A stretch of DNA of 64,000 nt. Origin: an uncultured Rhodospirillaceae bacterium. Its GTDB lineage: Bacteria; Pseudomonadota; Alphaproteobacteria; Rhodospirillales; Magnetospirillaceae. The DNA is taken from the NCBI GenBank assembly GCA_903901915.1, contig CAIUSV010000040.1, forward strand, positions 79,980-143,979. Direction: 5' to 3'. A program made the translations under genes and the position numbers. Below the pieces are notes generated by a model. The model worked only from the letters and a program-made list of their open reading frames with translations, searched no databases and was not told the origin of the DNA. Positions within the stretch are counted from its first letter, which is position 1. Each line of letters starts with the position of its first letter. Shown here piece after piece: positions 1-8,148 of this stretch.

Positions 1-939
1 CGCGAGGGGACGTTGCAGGTAGAACTGGCGGCGCTCAGTTACCAGCGTTCGCGGCTGGTCCGGTCCTGGACCCATCTGGAACGCCAGCGCGGTGGCTTCG
101 GCTTTCTTGGCGGCCCCGGCGAGACCCAGATCGAGGCCGACCGCCGCATGATCGGCGAGCGGATACTCAAGCTTGAGCGCGAGTTGGAGGACGTGAAGCG
201 CACCCGTGATCTGCATCGCAAGGCGCGGCGACGGGTGCCCTATCCCATCGTGGCGCTGGTGGGGTACACCAATGCCGGCAAATCCACCTTGTTCAACACC
301 ATCACCCGCGCCGAGGTGGTGGCCAAGGATATGCTATTCGCGACCCTCGACCCCACCATGCGCACCCTGGAACTGTCTTCGGGGCGCAAGGTGATTCTAT
401 CGGACACGGTGGGGTTCATCTCCGATCTGCCACACGAACTGGTGGCGGCCTTCCGCGCCACCCTGGAAGAAGTGCTGGAGGCCGATGTTGTCGTCCATGT
501 CCGTGATGTCTCTCACCCCGACAGCGAGGCTCAGGCGGCAGACGTCGAGACCGTCCTGCGCGAGTTGGGGCTGGCGGAGACGGTGGATCGGGGCTTGATC
601 GAGGCGCTCAACAAGATCGATCTGCTCGACGCCGATGGTCGCGCCGAGGTGCTGAATCAGACACGGCGCCGACCGGAAGCCATCGCCTTGTCCGCCGTTA
701 CCGGCGAAGGAGTCGAAGATCTGCTGGCCGAACTGGACCGACGGCTGGGTGTCGGCCGCGAGGCCATCGACGTTTCGCTGTCGTTGGCGGACGGTGCCGC
801 CATATCCTGGCTGTACCGTCACGGCGAGGTGGTGGCGCGACGCGACGACCAGACCCACGCCTTCATGCGGGTGCGCCTCGATCCCGCCGATGTGAAGCGC
901 TTCCACCAACGTCAGGCCGAGGAGAGGGGCCACCGATGA
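1..939 (+). CDS. hflX: GTPase HflX (5'-truncated by window edge)
   Basis: Ribosome-associated GTPase of the HflX/Obg class, which in other bacteria splits or rescues stalled 70S ribosomes. The frame is open from base 1 and reads R-E-G-T-L, typical of the middle of HflX, so the true start lies upstream; the TTG at 13 is internal. Visible are the HflX-specific GGPGETQIEADRR stretch, the P-loop GYTNAGKS around residue 90 of the visible part, the G3 motif DTVGF, the G4 motif NKID and the G5-like SAVTGEG. Its stop overlaps the next start as ATGA, indicating translational coupling. In alphaproteobacteria hflX usually follows hfq, which would lie just outside the window. Confidence 0.96.
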   Translation, partial: REGTLQVELAALSYQRSRLVRSWTHLERQRGGFGFLGGPGETQIEADRRMIGERILKLERELEDVKRTRDLHRKARRRVPYPIVALVGYTNAGKSTLFNTITRAEVVAKDMLFATLDPTMRTLELSSGRKVILSDTVGFISDLPHELVAAFRATLEEVLEADVVVHVRDVSHPDSEAQAADVETVLRELGLAETVDRGLIEALNKIDLLDADGRAEVLNQTRRRPEAIALSAVTGEGVEDLLAELDRRLGVGREAIDVSLSLADGAAISWLYRHGEVVARRDDQTHAFMRVRLDPADVKRFHQRQAEERGHR

Positions 940-1697
940 CCATCGATCCCGCCCGTGTCGCCGACATCATCCGCTATGCCGCCCAGGCCGAAATACTGCC
1001 CCGATTCCAACACCTCTCGGCGGCCCAGATCCACGAGAAGAAGCCGGGCCAGTTGGTCACCGAGGCTGATATCGAGGCGGAAAAGGTCCTGGCGCGCCGC
1101 TTGTGCGAGCTATTGCCCGGTGCCGCCGTGGTCGGCGAAGAAGGGGTGGAAGCCAACCCCGGTGTGCTGGCCGTTCTGGATCAGCCCGGTAAGGTTTGGG
1201 TGATCGATCCGGTGGACGGCACCGCAAATTTCGCCAAGGGCAATCCGCGTTTCGGCGTCATCGTCGCCCTGGTCGAAGACGGCAAGACCACCGGCGGTTG
1301 GATCTTCGACCCGCTGTCGGATCGCATGGTGATTGCCCTCGTCGGCGAGGGCGCATGGATCGGCCCCCGCCGGCTGGAAGTGGCCGATACCGAGTTAGGG
1401 CGGATGCGCGGCTCGGCCTGTCGCCGCACGGCGATGGCATCGCGGGTTGCCAAGGCAGGTCGCAAAGGCAGTGCCGCCCACGATTATATCGACCTCGTAA
1501 CGGGCGAGCTGGAATTTGCCCATTTTACCCATTTGATGCCGTGGGATCATGCCGCCGGGGTTTTGATCCACGCCGAAGCCGGAGGCCATGGCCGGCTGAT
1601 CAGCGACCGGCCCTACCGTCCGACCATGTGCGACAACGCGCTGCTGTTGGCGCCATCGGCGTCAAGTTGGCGGGCGCTGAGGGCGCTGGTGGAGTAG
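936..1697 (+). CDS. Inositol monophosphatase family protein
   Basis: Mg2+-dependent phosphatase of the IMPase/SuhB/CysQ fold, 253 aa, a normal length for the family. Visible metal-site motifs are GEEG near residue 66, DPVDGT near residue 92 (WVIDPVDGTANF) and PWDHAAG near residue 202. The family includes inositol-1-phosphatase, histidinol-phosphatase and 3'(2'),5'-bisphosphate nucleotidase, and the sequence alone does not separate these. The ATG overlaps the hflX stop by four bases, so both are probably read from one transcript. It converges on the SDR gene with only a few bases between the stops. Confidence 0.9.
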   Translation: MTIDPARVADIIRYAAQAEILPRFQHLSAAQIHEKKPGQLVTEADIEAEKVLARRLCELLPGAAVVGEEGVEANPGVLAVLDQPGKVWVIDPVDGTANFAKGNPRFGVIVALVEDGKTTGGWIFDPLSDRMVIALVGEGAWIGPRRLEVADTELGRMRGSACRRTAMASRVAKAGRKGSAAHDYIDLVTGELEFAHFTHLMPWDHAAGVLIHAEAGGHGRLISDRPYRPTMCDNALLLAPSASSWRALRALVE

Positions 1698-1701
1698 GGG
1701 A

Positions 1702-2472
1702 CTATCCCTCGCGATGGATGGTCAGCCCCGCCGGCGACTGGCACACCGGCATCATCTCGATGCGGTTGATGTTGACGTGGGCAGGCAGCGAGGCGGCCCA
1801 GAACACCGCCTCGGCGATGTCTTCCGACGATAGCGGCGTGGTGCCGTCATAGACCTTGGCGGCCTTGTCGGCGTCACCGTGAAAACGCACCGTGGAAAAC
1901 TCGCTGCCGCCACACAGTCCCGGCTCGATATTGGTGACGCGCACCTTGGTCTTGGCCAGGTCGGTGATCAGATTGAGTGAAAACTGGCTGACGGCGGCCT
2001 TGGTGGCGCCGTACATGTTGCCGCCAGGATAGGGATAGGTGCCGGCGATGGAACTGATATTGACGACATGCCCCCGATCGCGGGCGACCATACCGGGCAG
2101 AACGGCTCGGGTCAGATAGGCCAATCCCTTGAGGTTGGTGTCGATCATCTGCTCCCAATCGTCAAGGTCGGCGTCTTGGGCCGGTTCCATGCCCAGCGCC
2201 AGACCGGCGTTGTTGATCAGAACATCGATATCTCCAAACCCCGCCGGCAAGCCATCGACAAAGGTGGCGACGGCGTCGCGGTCTCTTACGTCCAAGCGGA
2301 CGGCATGGGTGAGGGGGCCCAGTTCGGTGACCAGCGCCGTCAACCGTTCGGCACGGCGGCCACAGATCACCAACCGGGCGCCGGCAGCGGCGAACCGCCG
2401 GGCGATGGCGACGCCAAAGCCGGCGGTGGCGCCGGTAACTAGGACGGTGCGGTCGGTCCAGGAAGCGGTCAT
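1702..2472 (-). CDS. Short-chain dehydrogenase/reductase (YdfG-like)
   Basis: Classical SDR of 256 aa. The Rossmann dinucleotide motif TGATAGFG begins near residue 14, and GRRAERL favours NADP(H). NNAG lies near residue 87, the catalytic Ser is in NISSIAG, and the YxxxK pair is in YGATK near residue 155. The EPG segment after the active site, and MEPAQDADLDDWEQMIDTN, resemble the YdfG 3-hydroxy acid / L-allo-threonine dehydrogenase group; the substrate is inference. It is the last gene of a minus-strand run, seven bases after the lipoprotein gene, with GAGG upstream of the ATG. Confidence 0.9.
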   Translation of the reverse strand: MTASWTDRTVLVTGATAGFGVAIARRFAAAGARLVICGRRAERLTALVTELGPLTHAVRLDVRDRDAVATFVDGLPAGFGDIDVLINNAGLALGMEPAQDADLDDWEQMIDTNLKGLAYLTRAVLPGMVARDRGHVVNISSIAGTYPYPGGNMYGATKAAVSQFSLNLITDLAKTKVRVTNIEPGLCGGSEFSTVRFHGDADKAAKVYDGTTPLSSEDIAEAVFWAASLPAHVNINRIEMMPVCQSPAGLTIHREG

Positions 2473-2479
2473 GAACGTG

Positions 2480-3145
2480 CTACCTCGAAGGATCGTTGGG
2501 ATTGGGGGCTTCAGAGGCGCGAGGATTCAGCGGCCGCTGGGGGTCGTCCTCGCGCAGGAAAACCAGATGGGGCATGGGCGACAGCGGGTTTTCGATTTTC
2601 CAGATATAGACCTTGGCATTACCGAACTTGCGGATTTCGGTGGCATTGTTCTCGACCACGTTGGCGTCGGTGGTGATGCGGAACTCACCCTCCATGGTCA
2701 GGCCCATCTCGGCCATGATCTGGGCGTCCGACGGCTTCATGGCATTAGCGTTGATCACGATGACGCCGTTGTCGAGCGAACGCATGGCGATCAGGCGGGC
2801 GTCGCGACGGACCAGGGCGATGAGTTGCATCCGCTCCAGCCGGCCGGCGCGTTCGTATTCGACGGCAAAGCGGCCCTTGCCCTTGGACTCGACCTTACGG
2901 AAGGCGATATCGCGCGCCAGATCGCGACGGATGTTCTCAATCCGCTGCGGCTCATCTTCCGGATTGACCTTGTGCTTACGGTAATCATCCAGGATCGGCG
3001 CGTAGAGCAGGTCGCCCTTGAAGCTCAGGGCATAGTCGCCGTAACGCGACAAGCGAAGCTCGCTGCGGAACTTGTCGGGAACGTAGCACGATGACAGCAC
3101 CGCCAGGGCAGCCAGCACCGCGCATCGTTTCGCCCATTCACGCAC
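2480..3145 (-). CDS. Putative lipoprotein of unknown function
   Basis: Predicted 221-aa exported lipoprotein. From the GTG at 3145 the protein starts MREWAKRCAVLAALAVLSSC: a charged n-region, a hydrophobic core and a lipobox LSSC with Cys20 as lipidation site. No family is recognised. The mature part is charged and seems soluble, with a C-terminal tail rich in Pro, Asn and Asp. GGGAGG at about 3159-3154 sits 5 bases before a GTG at 3148 and 8 before the GTG at 3145, so either could be used. The start overlaps the end of mazG, suggesting coupling. A longer upstream frame exists but lacks a signal sequence and lies inside mazG. Confidence 0.75.
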   Translation of the reverse strand: MREWAKRCAVLAALAVLSSCYVPDKFRSELRLSRYGDYALSFKGDLLYAPILDDYRKHKVNPEDEPQRIENIRRDLARDIAFRKVESKGKGRFAVEYERAGRLERMQLIALVRRDARLIAMRSLDNGVIVINANAMKPSDAQIMAEMGLTMEGEFRITTDANVVENNATEIRKFGNAKVYIWKIENPLSPMPHLVFLREDDPQRPLNPRASEAPNPNDPSR

Positions 3146-3950
3146 CACCCGCGCCTCCCGATTTCTCCAGGCCCTTGGCAGCCTGCCACAGCGATTCCAT
3201 TTCGTCGAGGGACGCCACCTCCGGCGAACGGCCGGCGGCACGCAATTCGCTCTCGATATGGCGGAAGCGGCGCTCGAACTTGGCGTTGGCACGCCTCAGG
3301 GCGCGTTCCGGGTCGATGTCAAGCTTGCGCGCCAGATTGACGCAGACGAACAGGACATCACCCATTTCGTCTTCCAACCGGTCGAAGGGGGCGTCGGCGG
3401 CGATTTCGTCAGCGATCTCCTGGGCTTCCTCGGCCAGCTTGTCCAGAATGGTGACCGCTTCGGACCAGTCGAAGCCAACGCGGGCGGCGCGCTTTTGCAA
3501 TTTCAGCGCCCGTGTCATCGGTGGCAGGGTGCGGGCTATACCATCGAGAATGCCCGCATCCGCGGCCGATCGGGCGGCGCGCTCCCTGGCCTTGGTCTCT
3601 TCCCATGCCTCGGTCTGGCCGGCGGCATCGCGTCCGTCTGGTTGGCCGAAGACATGGGGGTGGCGACGGACCATCTTGTCGGCGATGGCGGTGGCAACGT
3701 CGTCGAAGTCGAAGACGCCCTGTTCGCCGGCCATGCGGGAATGAAACACCACCTGGAACAGCAGGTCGCCCAATTCGTCGCGAAGCGCCGCCATGTCGCC
3801 ATGGTCAATGGCGTCGGCGACCTCATAGGCCTCCTCGATAGTGAACGGGGCGATGGTCGCGAAGCTTTGGTCCCGATCCCACGGGCAACCATGTTCAGGG
3901 TCGCGCAGCCGCGCCATGATGCCCAGCAGCCGGTCGATGGGGCGGGTCAT
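3138..3950 (-). CDS. mazG: Nucleoside triphosphate pyrophosphohydrolase MazG
   Basis: House-cleaning NTP pyrophosphatase hydrolysing (d)NTPs to NMP and PPi, 270 aa, the usual two-domain MazG length. The N-terminal domain carries the EExxE...ExxD metal motif in EEAYEVADAIDHGD and RDELGDLLFQ; the C-terminal repeat has KLAEEAQEIADEI and EDEMGDVLF. HGCPWDRDQ near the N terminus is a MazG hallmark. The ATG at 3950 overlaps the preceding gene's stop as ATGA, and the 3' end overlaps the lipoprotein start. A longer frame runs upstream to 4649 but is only the out-of-frame shadow of the transglutaminase-like gene. Confidence 0.96.
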   Translation of the reverse strand: MTRPIDRLLGIMARLRDPEHGCPWDRDQSFATIAPFTIEEAYEVADAIDHGDMAALRDELGDLLFQVVFHSRMAGEQGVFDFDDVATAIADKMVRRHPHVFGQPDGRDAAGQTEAWEETKARERAARSAADAGILDGIARTLPPMTRALKLQKRAARVGFDWSEAVTILDKLAEEAQEIADEIAADAPFDRLEDEMGDVLFVCVNLARKLDIDPERALRRANAKFERRFRHIESELRAAGRSPEVASLDEMESLWQAAKGLEKSGGAGGA

Positions 3951-4618
3951 GCTTCCGGCGTTGCCTCGGCGGCGAAGTCGGCGTTCCGGCCCCAGGGGTC
4001 GTCGACCATCAGAAGAGGGCATTTCTCGCGGTACGTCGCGGTGATCACCTCGAAAGGGACATCGGTAAAGCTGCCGCGTTGCTGGACATACTCCATGTGC
4101 CGGCGGTCCTGCTTGTCGTAGGGGTGGAATACTGAATCGGTGCGGCCGTCCCACTCCAGCGGATGGACACCAAATCGCTCGCAGAGCGAGAGGTTGAAGG
4201 CCGGGGTCGCCTTCACCCAGATGCCGTCGAGCAGAATTTCCGCGAAGGAATGCCAGAAAAAGACATCGCCGCCGTTCAGTTCGATCAATCTGGGAGTGGC
4301 GAGGTGGTTGCGTACGTCGGCGAAACCCAGGCGGGCGGGAATGCCGATGGCCCGGGCGCAGGCCGTCAGCAACGCCGCCTTGGGAATGCAAAAGCCGCTG
4401 CCTTTGGCCAAGACGTCCTTGGCGGAATAGGTCTCGGGATGATTGAAACGGACATAGGGATCGTAGAGTACGCAATCCCGGACCGCGTAATAGAGCCGTA
4501 GCGCGGCGTCGCGCTGATCGGTGGCGCCTTTGGCGGCTTTGCGGGCAAAGGCAACGATGCCGGGATCGTCCGACTGGACGAAACGTGCCGGTGCGAGTGT
4601 GGCGGGATCGAGTGTCAT
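3947..4618 (-). CDS. Transglutaminase-like domain protein
   Basis: 223-aa protein with a transglutaminase/papain-like core. The catalytic Cys is in GSGFCIPKA and the catalytic His in FFWHSFAEI; the third position falls in WVKATPAFN, where an Asn or Asp is usual for this bacterial branch. No signal peptide or membrane segment is seen, so it is probably cytoplasmic. The ATG at 4618 was chosen because the upstream extension reads like non-coding sequence and the family starts near here. It overlaps mazG by ATGA. Members act as proteases, peptidases or amidases; the substrate is unknown. Confidence 0.82.
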   Translation of the reverse strand: MTLDPATLAPARFVQSDDPGIVAFARKAAKGATDQRDAALRLYYAVRDCVLYDPYVRFNHPETYSAKDVLAKGSGFCIPKAALLTACARAIGIPARLGFADVRNHLATPRLIELNGGDVFFWHSFAEILLDGIWVKATPAFNLSLCERFGVHPLEWDGRTDSVFHPYDKQDRRHMEYVQQRGSFTDVPFEVITATYREKCPLLMVDDPWGRNADFAAEATPEA

Positions 4619-4762
4619 GCTGTTTCCGGTTCGGATGTGGTCGGACCACAGCATAGCAGCGGTAGCCGGATGGGCAAACGGTATGGCGGCCCTAGCCGGC
4701 GCCGATGACGGGGAATGGTCGAATGGCTGTCGCTCCACGCCCAGCTGTTCCCGGTGCGCCCT

Positions 4763-5410
4763 TTAGCTGAACGCGGCCTCGGTCTCGGTCTCGCGGACGA
4801 TATCGATGAGCCGGAGCAGAATGTCCGGCTCCTGGGCGCCGGCCAGGGCGTAGGTGCCGTCGAGAATCAGGCAAGGCACGCCATTGACCCCCAACCGGTG
4901 GGCGCGGCTGTTTTCGGCCAGCACCGCGGCCGAGTCGATGTCGGAATCGAGATAGCGGCGGGTGTCGGCACGGTCGAGACCGCACTGTACGCCGATCTCG
5001 GCCAGCACCCCGTTGTCGCCGATATCGATGCCCTGGATGAAATAGGCGCGGTACAGCGCCTCGACCACATCGCTCTCGCAACCGATGCCGGCGGCAAAGC
5101 GGATCAGCCTATGGGAATTCAGTGTATTGGGTGTGCGGCCGATACGCTCGAAATCGAATTCGATGCCTTCTGCCTGGCCCGCCGCCGTCACTGCGGCGTG
5201 AACCCTGAGTACCCGCGCCGGTCCGCCGAACTTGCGGTCGAGATAGGCCGCACGATCGACACCTTCCGGCGGCAGGTCGGGATTGAGCAGGAACGGCTGC
5301 CAACGGATGACGGGCCGGGTGTCGGGCCGAAGCGCCAACGCGCGGTCCAACCGGCGCTTGCCTACGTAACACCATGGACAGACAGTATCGAAGACGTACT
5401 CGATCCTCAC
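4763..5410 (-). CDS. DsbA family oxidoreductase (FrnE-like)
   Basis: Thioredoxin-fold protein of 215 aa with the active-site motif CPWC in DTVCPWCYVGKRRLDRAL near residue 10 and the cis-Pro segment GVNGVPCLIL near residue 180. This matches the cytoplasmic FrnE / 2-hydroxychromene-2-carboxylate isomerase branch of the DsbA superfamily, and there is no signal peptide. The GTG at 5410 is taken as start because AGGTGA lies just upstream and the upstream frame has no family similarity. It begins eight bases after the GGDEF-family gene, so the two may be co-transcribed. Confidence 0.88.
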   Translation of the reverse strand: MRIEYVFDTVCPWCYVGKRRLDRALALRPDTRPVIRWQPFLLNPDLPPEGVDRAAYLDRKFGGPARVLRVHAAVTAAGQAEGIEFDFERIGRTPNTLNSHRLIRFAAGIGCESDVVEALYRAYFIQGIDIGDNGVLAEIGVQCGLDRADTRRYLDSDIDSAAVLAENSRAHRLGVNGVPCLILDGTYALAGAQEPDILLRLIDIVRETETEAAFS

Positions 5411-5418
5411 CGTGTCAC

Positions 5419-6720
5419 CTATTTCGCCCGAGCACGGGCCAGCAGGCTTTCCAGGGTGTCGTCGGCCTTGATATCGCTGCTGCCCACCTGGACCCAGACC
5501 TTGACCGGCTGATAGACCTCGCGCACCGCGAAATCGGTATAGGCGAGTACGCCGGCGATACGGTGCATCACCACCTCGGCCTCGGCCAAGGGGGTATCGG
5601 GCAGCACGACGCAGAACTCGTTCTTGGCGTAAAGCGCAGTGATATCCTCTGCCCGCAACAGACCGGTGATCCACTGCCCCAGTTGCTGCGACAGATGCTC
5701 GGCGGCGTCGTCGCCGAAATGGTCGCGCACACCCTCGATGTTGGGAATGTAGAAAAATACCACAGCAAGATGGCGGTTATGCGCCTTGGCGATGGCGAGG
5801 CGCTTTTCCAGGTATTTTTCCAGGAAGGGGCGCCCGTATACCCCGGTGAGAGGATCGCGGGTCGCTTCCTTCAGGCTCTCGAACAGGGCGGCGCGAATAC
5901 TCCAGCGCAGTTGCTGGCGTCGCACCATGGTCAGCACCGATGCCCTGAGGATACCCGAGTCCAATGGCCGGATCAAAACCCGACTGGCGCCACGGCGATA
6001 GACTTCGACGGTATCGACCGCCTTATCGACCACCATGACCATCGGCAGGTTGAACAGCCTGGGATTATTGCGAACCTGGGAGGAGAAGGCCAGGAACCCC
6101 TCGATGTCGCCATCGGTGGTGACCACGGCGGCGTCGAAGTTGCGGCTTTCCAGCAGACTTTCCGCGTCATACAGGTTGGCGCTGGTGACCACGTCGGCGG
6201 ACGCGCCCAGCATCGCCCCGACGCCGTCGCGATCGGTTCCCACCACCAGGATGGCGGGATGGCTGCCCTCGGGAGCAACAGCACGGCTGCATGCCTTGAC
6301 CCCGAAGACGGCGGCGGCGGCCGACCGTTCGCGCAGTTCACCGTGCATGACCGCCAGACGCACCAGCGGCCGCAGCCGGGCCAGCATCTCGACATCGCCG
6401 TAATCCCAGCACACCAAGTCGTCGAGGCCGGCGTCGAGGACCTCGCCCGCCTGATCGGAGCGCACCTTGTCGGTCAGCACCACCACCGGAATGTCGGCAC
6501 ATTCGGGATCGCGCTTCAGCGCCGCGCCCAACGCAACCGGATCATCCCCGACGTCGCCGACCAGGACCAGATCGGGATGCTCGGCCCGGACATGAGCGGC
6601 AACCTGCTCGGCGGTCGCGGCGAAGGTGGCATGGTAGCCGTTGTGCGACAGCCGGGCGATAAGCGCATCGGCGGCGGATTTGTCGGCATGGGCGACGAGA
6701 ACGTTGGCCAGGCGGATCAT
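5419..6720 (-). CDS. PopA/PleD-like REC-REC-degenerate GGDEF protein
   Basis: 433-aa regulator with two receiver-like domains (about 5-120 and 154-262) and a C-terminal GGDEF-family domain (about 285-430). Both receivers look impaired: the first reads DLVLVGDVGDD where LVLLD is usual, and the second reads FDAAVVTTDG with no Asp at the expected site. The GGDEF signature is AKNEF (365-369), and the metal/GTP positions that read IDLDRFK in active cyclases read VFFYIPN, so cyclase activity is unlikely. RAED (356-359) sits exactly five residues before the signature, as the inhibitory c-di-GMP site RxxD does. This is the pattern of an effector like PopA of Caulobacter rather than an enzyme. Confidence 0.88.
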   Translation of the reverse strand: MIRLANVLVAHADKSAADALIARLSHNGYHATFAATAEQVAAHVRAEHPDLVLVGDVGDDPVALGAALKRDPECADIPVVVLTDKVRSDQAGEVLDAGLDDLVCWDYGDVEMLARLRPLVRLAVMHGELRERSAAAAVFGVKACSRAVAPEGSHPAILVVGTDRDGVGAMLGASADVVTSANLYDAESLLESRNFDAAVVTTDGDIEGFLAFSSQVRNNPRLFNLPMVMVVDKAVDTVEVYRRGASRVLIRPLDSGILRASVLTMVRRQQLRWSIRAALFESLKEATRDPLTGVYGRPFLEKYLEKRLAIAKAHNRHLAVVFFYIPNIEGVRDHFGDDAAEHLSQQLGQWITGLLRAEDITALYAKNEFCVVLPDTPLAEAEVVMHRIAGVLAYTDFAVREVYQPVKVWVQVGSSDIKADDTLESLLARARAK

Positions 6721-6833
6721 ACGGCGCTAACCTCATCCACGAAGGGGTGATTTCCAGCATAATACGGTTTGCCACCTTCCATAAGGGGTAACTCCCCTTT
6801 TTCATCGGTGTGCCCGCAACTTGGAGGTAAAGA

Positions 6834-8072
6834 ATGCCGGTTTCCCGTTTCCCGTTCGTCAGCCGCAGAGATTTTCTCGCCGGCACCGCCGCCGGTGCCG
6901 CGGCCCTCGGCGTCGGCGGAAGTTTGCGCCCGGCCCGGGCCGCCCAACCGCTCAAGGTCGGCCTGTTGCTGCCGCTGTCGGGGTCGCTGGCGCGGGAAGG
7001 GCAAAGCTGCAAGCGGGGTGCCGACGTCACTCCGGCGCTGATGGCGGATCTGGGCATGCCCGTCCAACTGATGATCGCCGACACCGAGACCAATCTCGAC
7101 ACCGCTCGCACCCGGGCGGAAAAGCTGATCGCCGACGGCGCCGAAGTGCTGATCGGCGCCTTCGAATCGGCCCAGACCCTGGCTGTGGCCCAGGTCTGTG
7201 AACAGCGCGGCGTGCCGCTGGTGATCAACATCGCCGCCGCGCCCAACATCACCGAGCAGGGCTTCAAGACGGTGTTCCGCAATTTTCCGACCGCGCCGCG
7301 CCTCGTCACCGAGGGACTGGCGCTGATGAAGGAAATGTTCAAGACCAGCGGCACCACCCCGTCCAAGGCGGTGTTCATGCACAACAACGACACCTTCGGC
7401 ACCGCCATGGCCGGCGCCGTCGGCAAGCTGTTCCCCACGCTGGAGATGCCGTTTCCCATCGTCGAGACCATTTCCTATGACGGCGCCGCCCGCGACCTTG
7501 CCGTCGAGGTCGGCAAGGCCAAGGCCACCGGCGCCGATCTGCTGATCCTGGTCGCCCACGGCGAGGATTCCATCAAGGTCATCCGCGAGATGGTCAAGCA
7601 GCGGTTCGAGCCCAAGGCGGTGGTGTCGCCGGGCAGCCCCGGCATGTACGAGGTCCAGTTCTACAAGACGCTGGGGAAATACGCGGATTACTCCCTCACC
7701 AACCTGCCGTGGATCAATCCCCACACCAAGATGTCCCAGGCCCTGCTGACCGCGTTCGGCAAGGCCTATCCCGATGCGCTGTTCGAGATGAACGTCGGCT
7801 TTACCTTCGAGGCGATCCTAATCGCCGCCGACGCGGCCCGCCGGGCCGGAAGCACTAACCCCAAGGCTTTGCTGGACGTGTTGCCCACCACCAACATCGC
7901 CGATCATGTGATGATCGGCGGCCCCATCGTCTTCGATGCCAAAGGCCAGAACACCAATACCCGTTCGGCCACCATCCAGAATTTCGGCGGCAGGCCGAAG
8001 GTGGTGTTTCCTGCCGAAGCCGCCGAAGCAAGGGTGGTATTCCCCGCTCCGGGCTGGCAACAGCGGGGCTGA
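6834..8072 (+). CDS. livK: ABC transporter substrate-binding protein, branched-chain amino acid type
   Basis: Periplasmic type I binding protein of 412 aa (Leu/Ile/Val-binding, Peripla_BP_6 family). The N terminus has a twin-arginine signal, SRRDFLAG followed by a small-residue hydrophobic stretch and a cleavage-like ARA near residue 37, so export by Tat is likely. LKVGLLLPLSGSLAREGQ opens the mature fold. A strong GGAGG lies 8 bases before the ATG. It heads a complete importer set, and a terminator-like hairpin follows the stop. Relatives bind branched-chain amino acids, amides, urea or aromatic acids, so the ligand is not settled. Confidence 0.9.
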   Translation: MPVSRFPFVSRRDFLAGTAAGAAALGVGGSLRPARAAQPLKVGLLLPLSGSLAREGQSCKRGADVTPALMADLGMPVQLMIADTETNLDTARTRAEKLIADGAEVLIGAFESAQTLAVAQVCEQRGVPLVINIAAAPNITEQGFKTVFRNFPTAPRLVTEGLALMKEMFKTSGTTPSKAVFMHNNDTFGTAMAGAVGKLFPTLEMPFPIVETISYDGAARDLAVEVGKAKATGADLLILVAHGEDSIKVIREMVKQRFEPKAVVSPGSPGMYEVQFYKTLGKYADYSLTNLPWINPHTKMSQALLTAFGKAYPDALFEMNVGFTFEAILIAADAARRAGSTNPKALLDVLPTTNIADHVMIGGPIVFDAKGQNTNTRSATIQNFGGRPKVVFPAEAAEARVVFPAPGWQQRG

Positions 8073-8086
8073 TGCGGTAAAAGCAC

Positions 8087-8126
8087 CGGCCGTTCCGGAT
8101 CCGACACCGGAGCGGCCGTCTTTTTC
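8087..8126 (+). terminator. Terminator-like hairpin between binding protein and permease genes
   Basis: A 12-bp stem (8087-8098 pairing with 8107-8118, one G-U pair) closes an 8-base loop and is followed directly by TCTTTTT. It lies between the binding-protein stop and the LivH start. Partial termination here would make binding protein in excess over the membrane complex, the usual stoichiometry for such importers. The structure is seen; its activity is inferred. Confidence 0.8.
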
Positions 8127-8148
8127 CTGATCGGCCAGTACTGCGCAG

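Noticed and set aside
3138..4649. 503-codon version of mazG
   Set aside because: The extra N-terminal part is an Arg/Ser-rich out-of-frame reading of the transglutaminase-like gene; the ATG at 3950 gives the normal MazG length.
6783..6802. Short hairpin AAGGGG-TAACT-CCCCTT with TTT before the livK start
   Set aside because: The stem is only six pairs and nothing upstream on that strand needs terminating; not enough to call an attenuator.
6717..7724. 335-codon open frame antisense to the binding-protein gene
   Set aside because: The plus-strand binding protein has a Tat signal and a strong ribosome-binding site; the antisense translation has no family.
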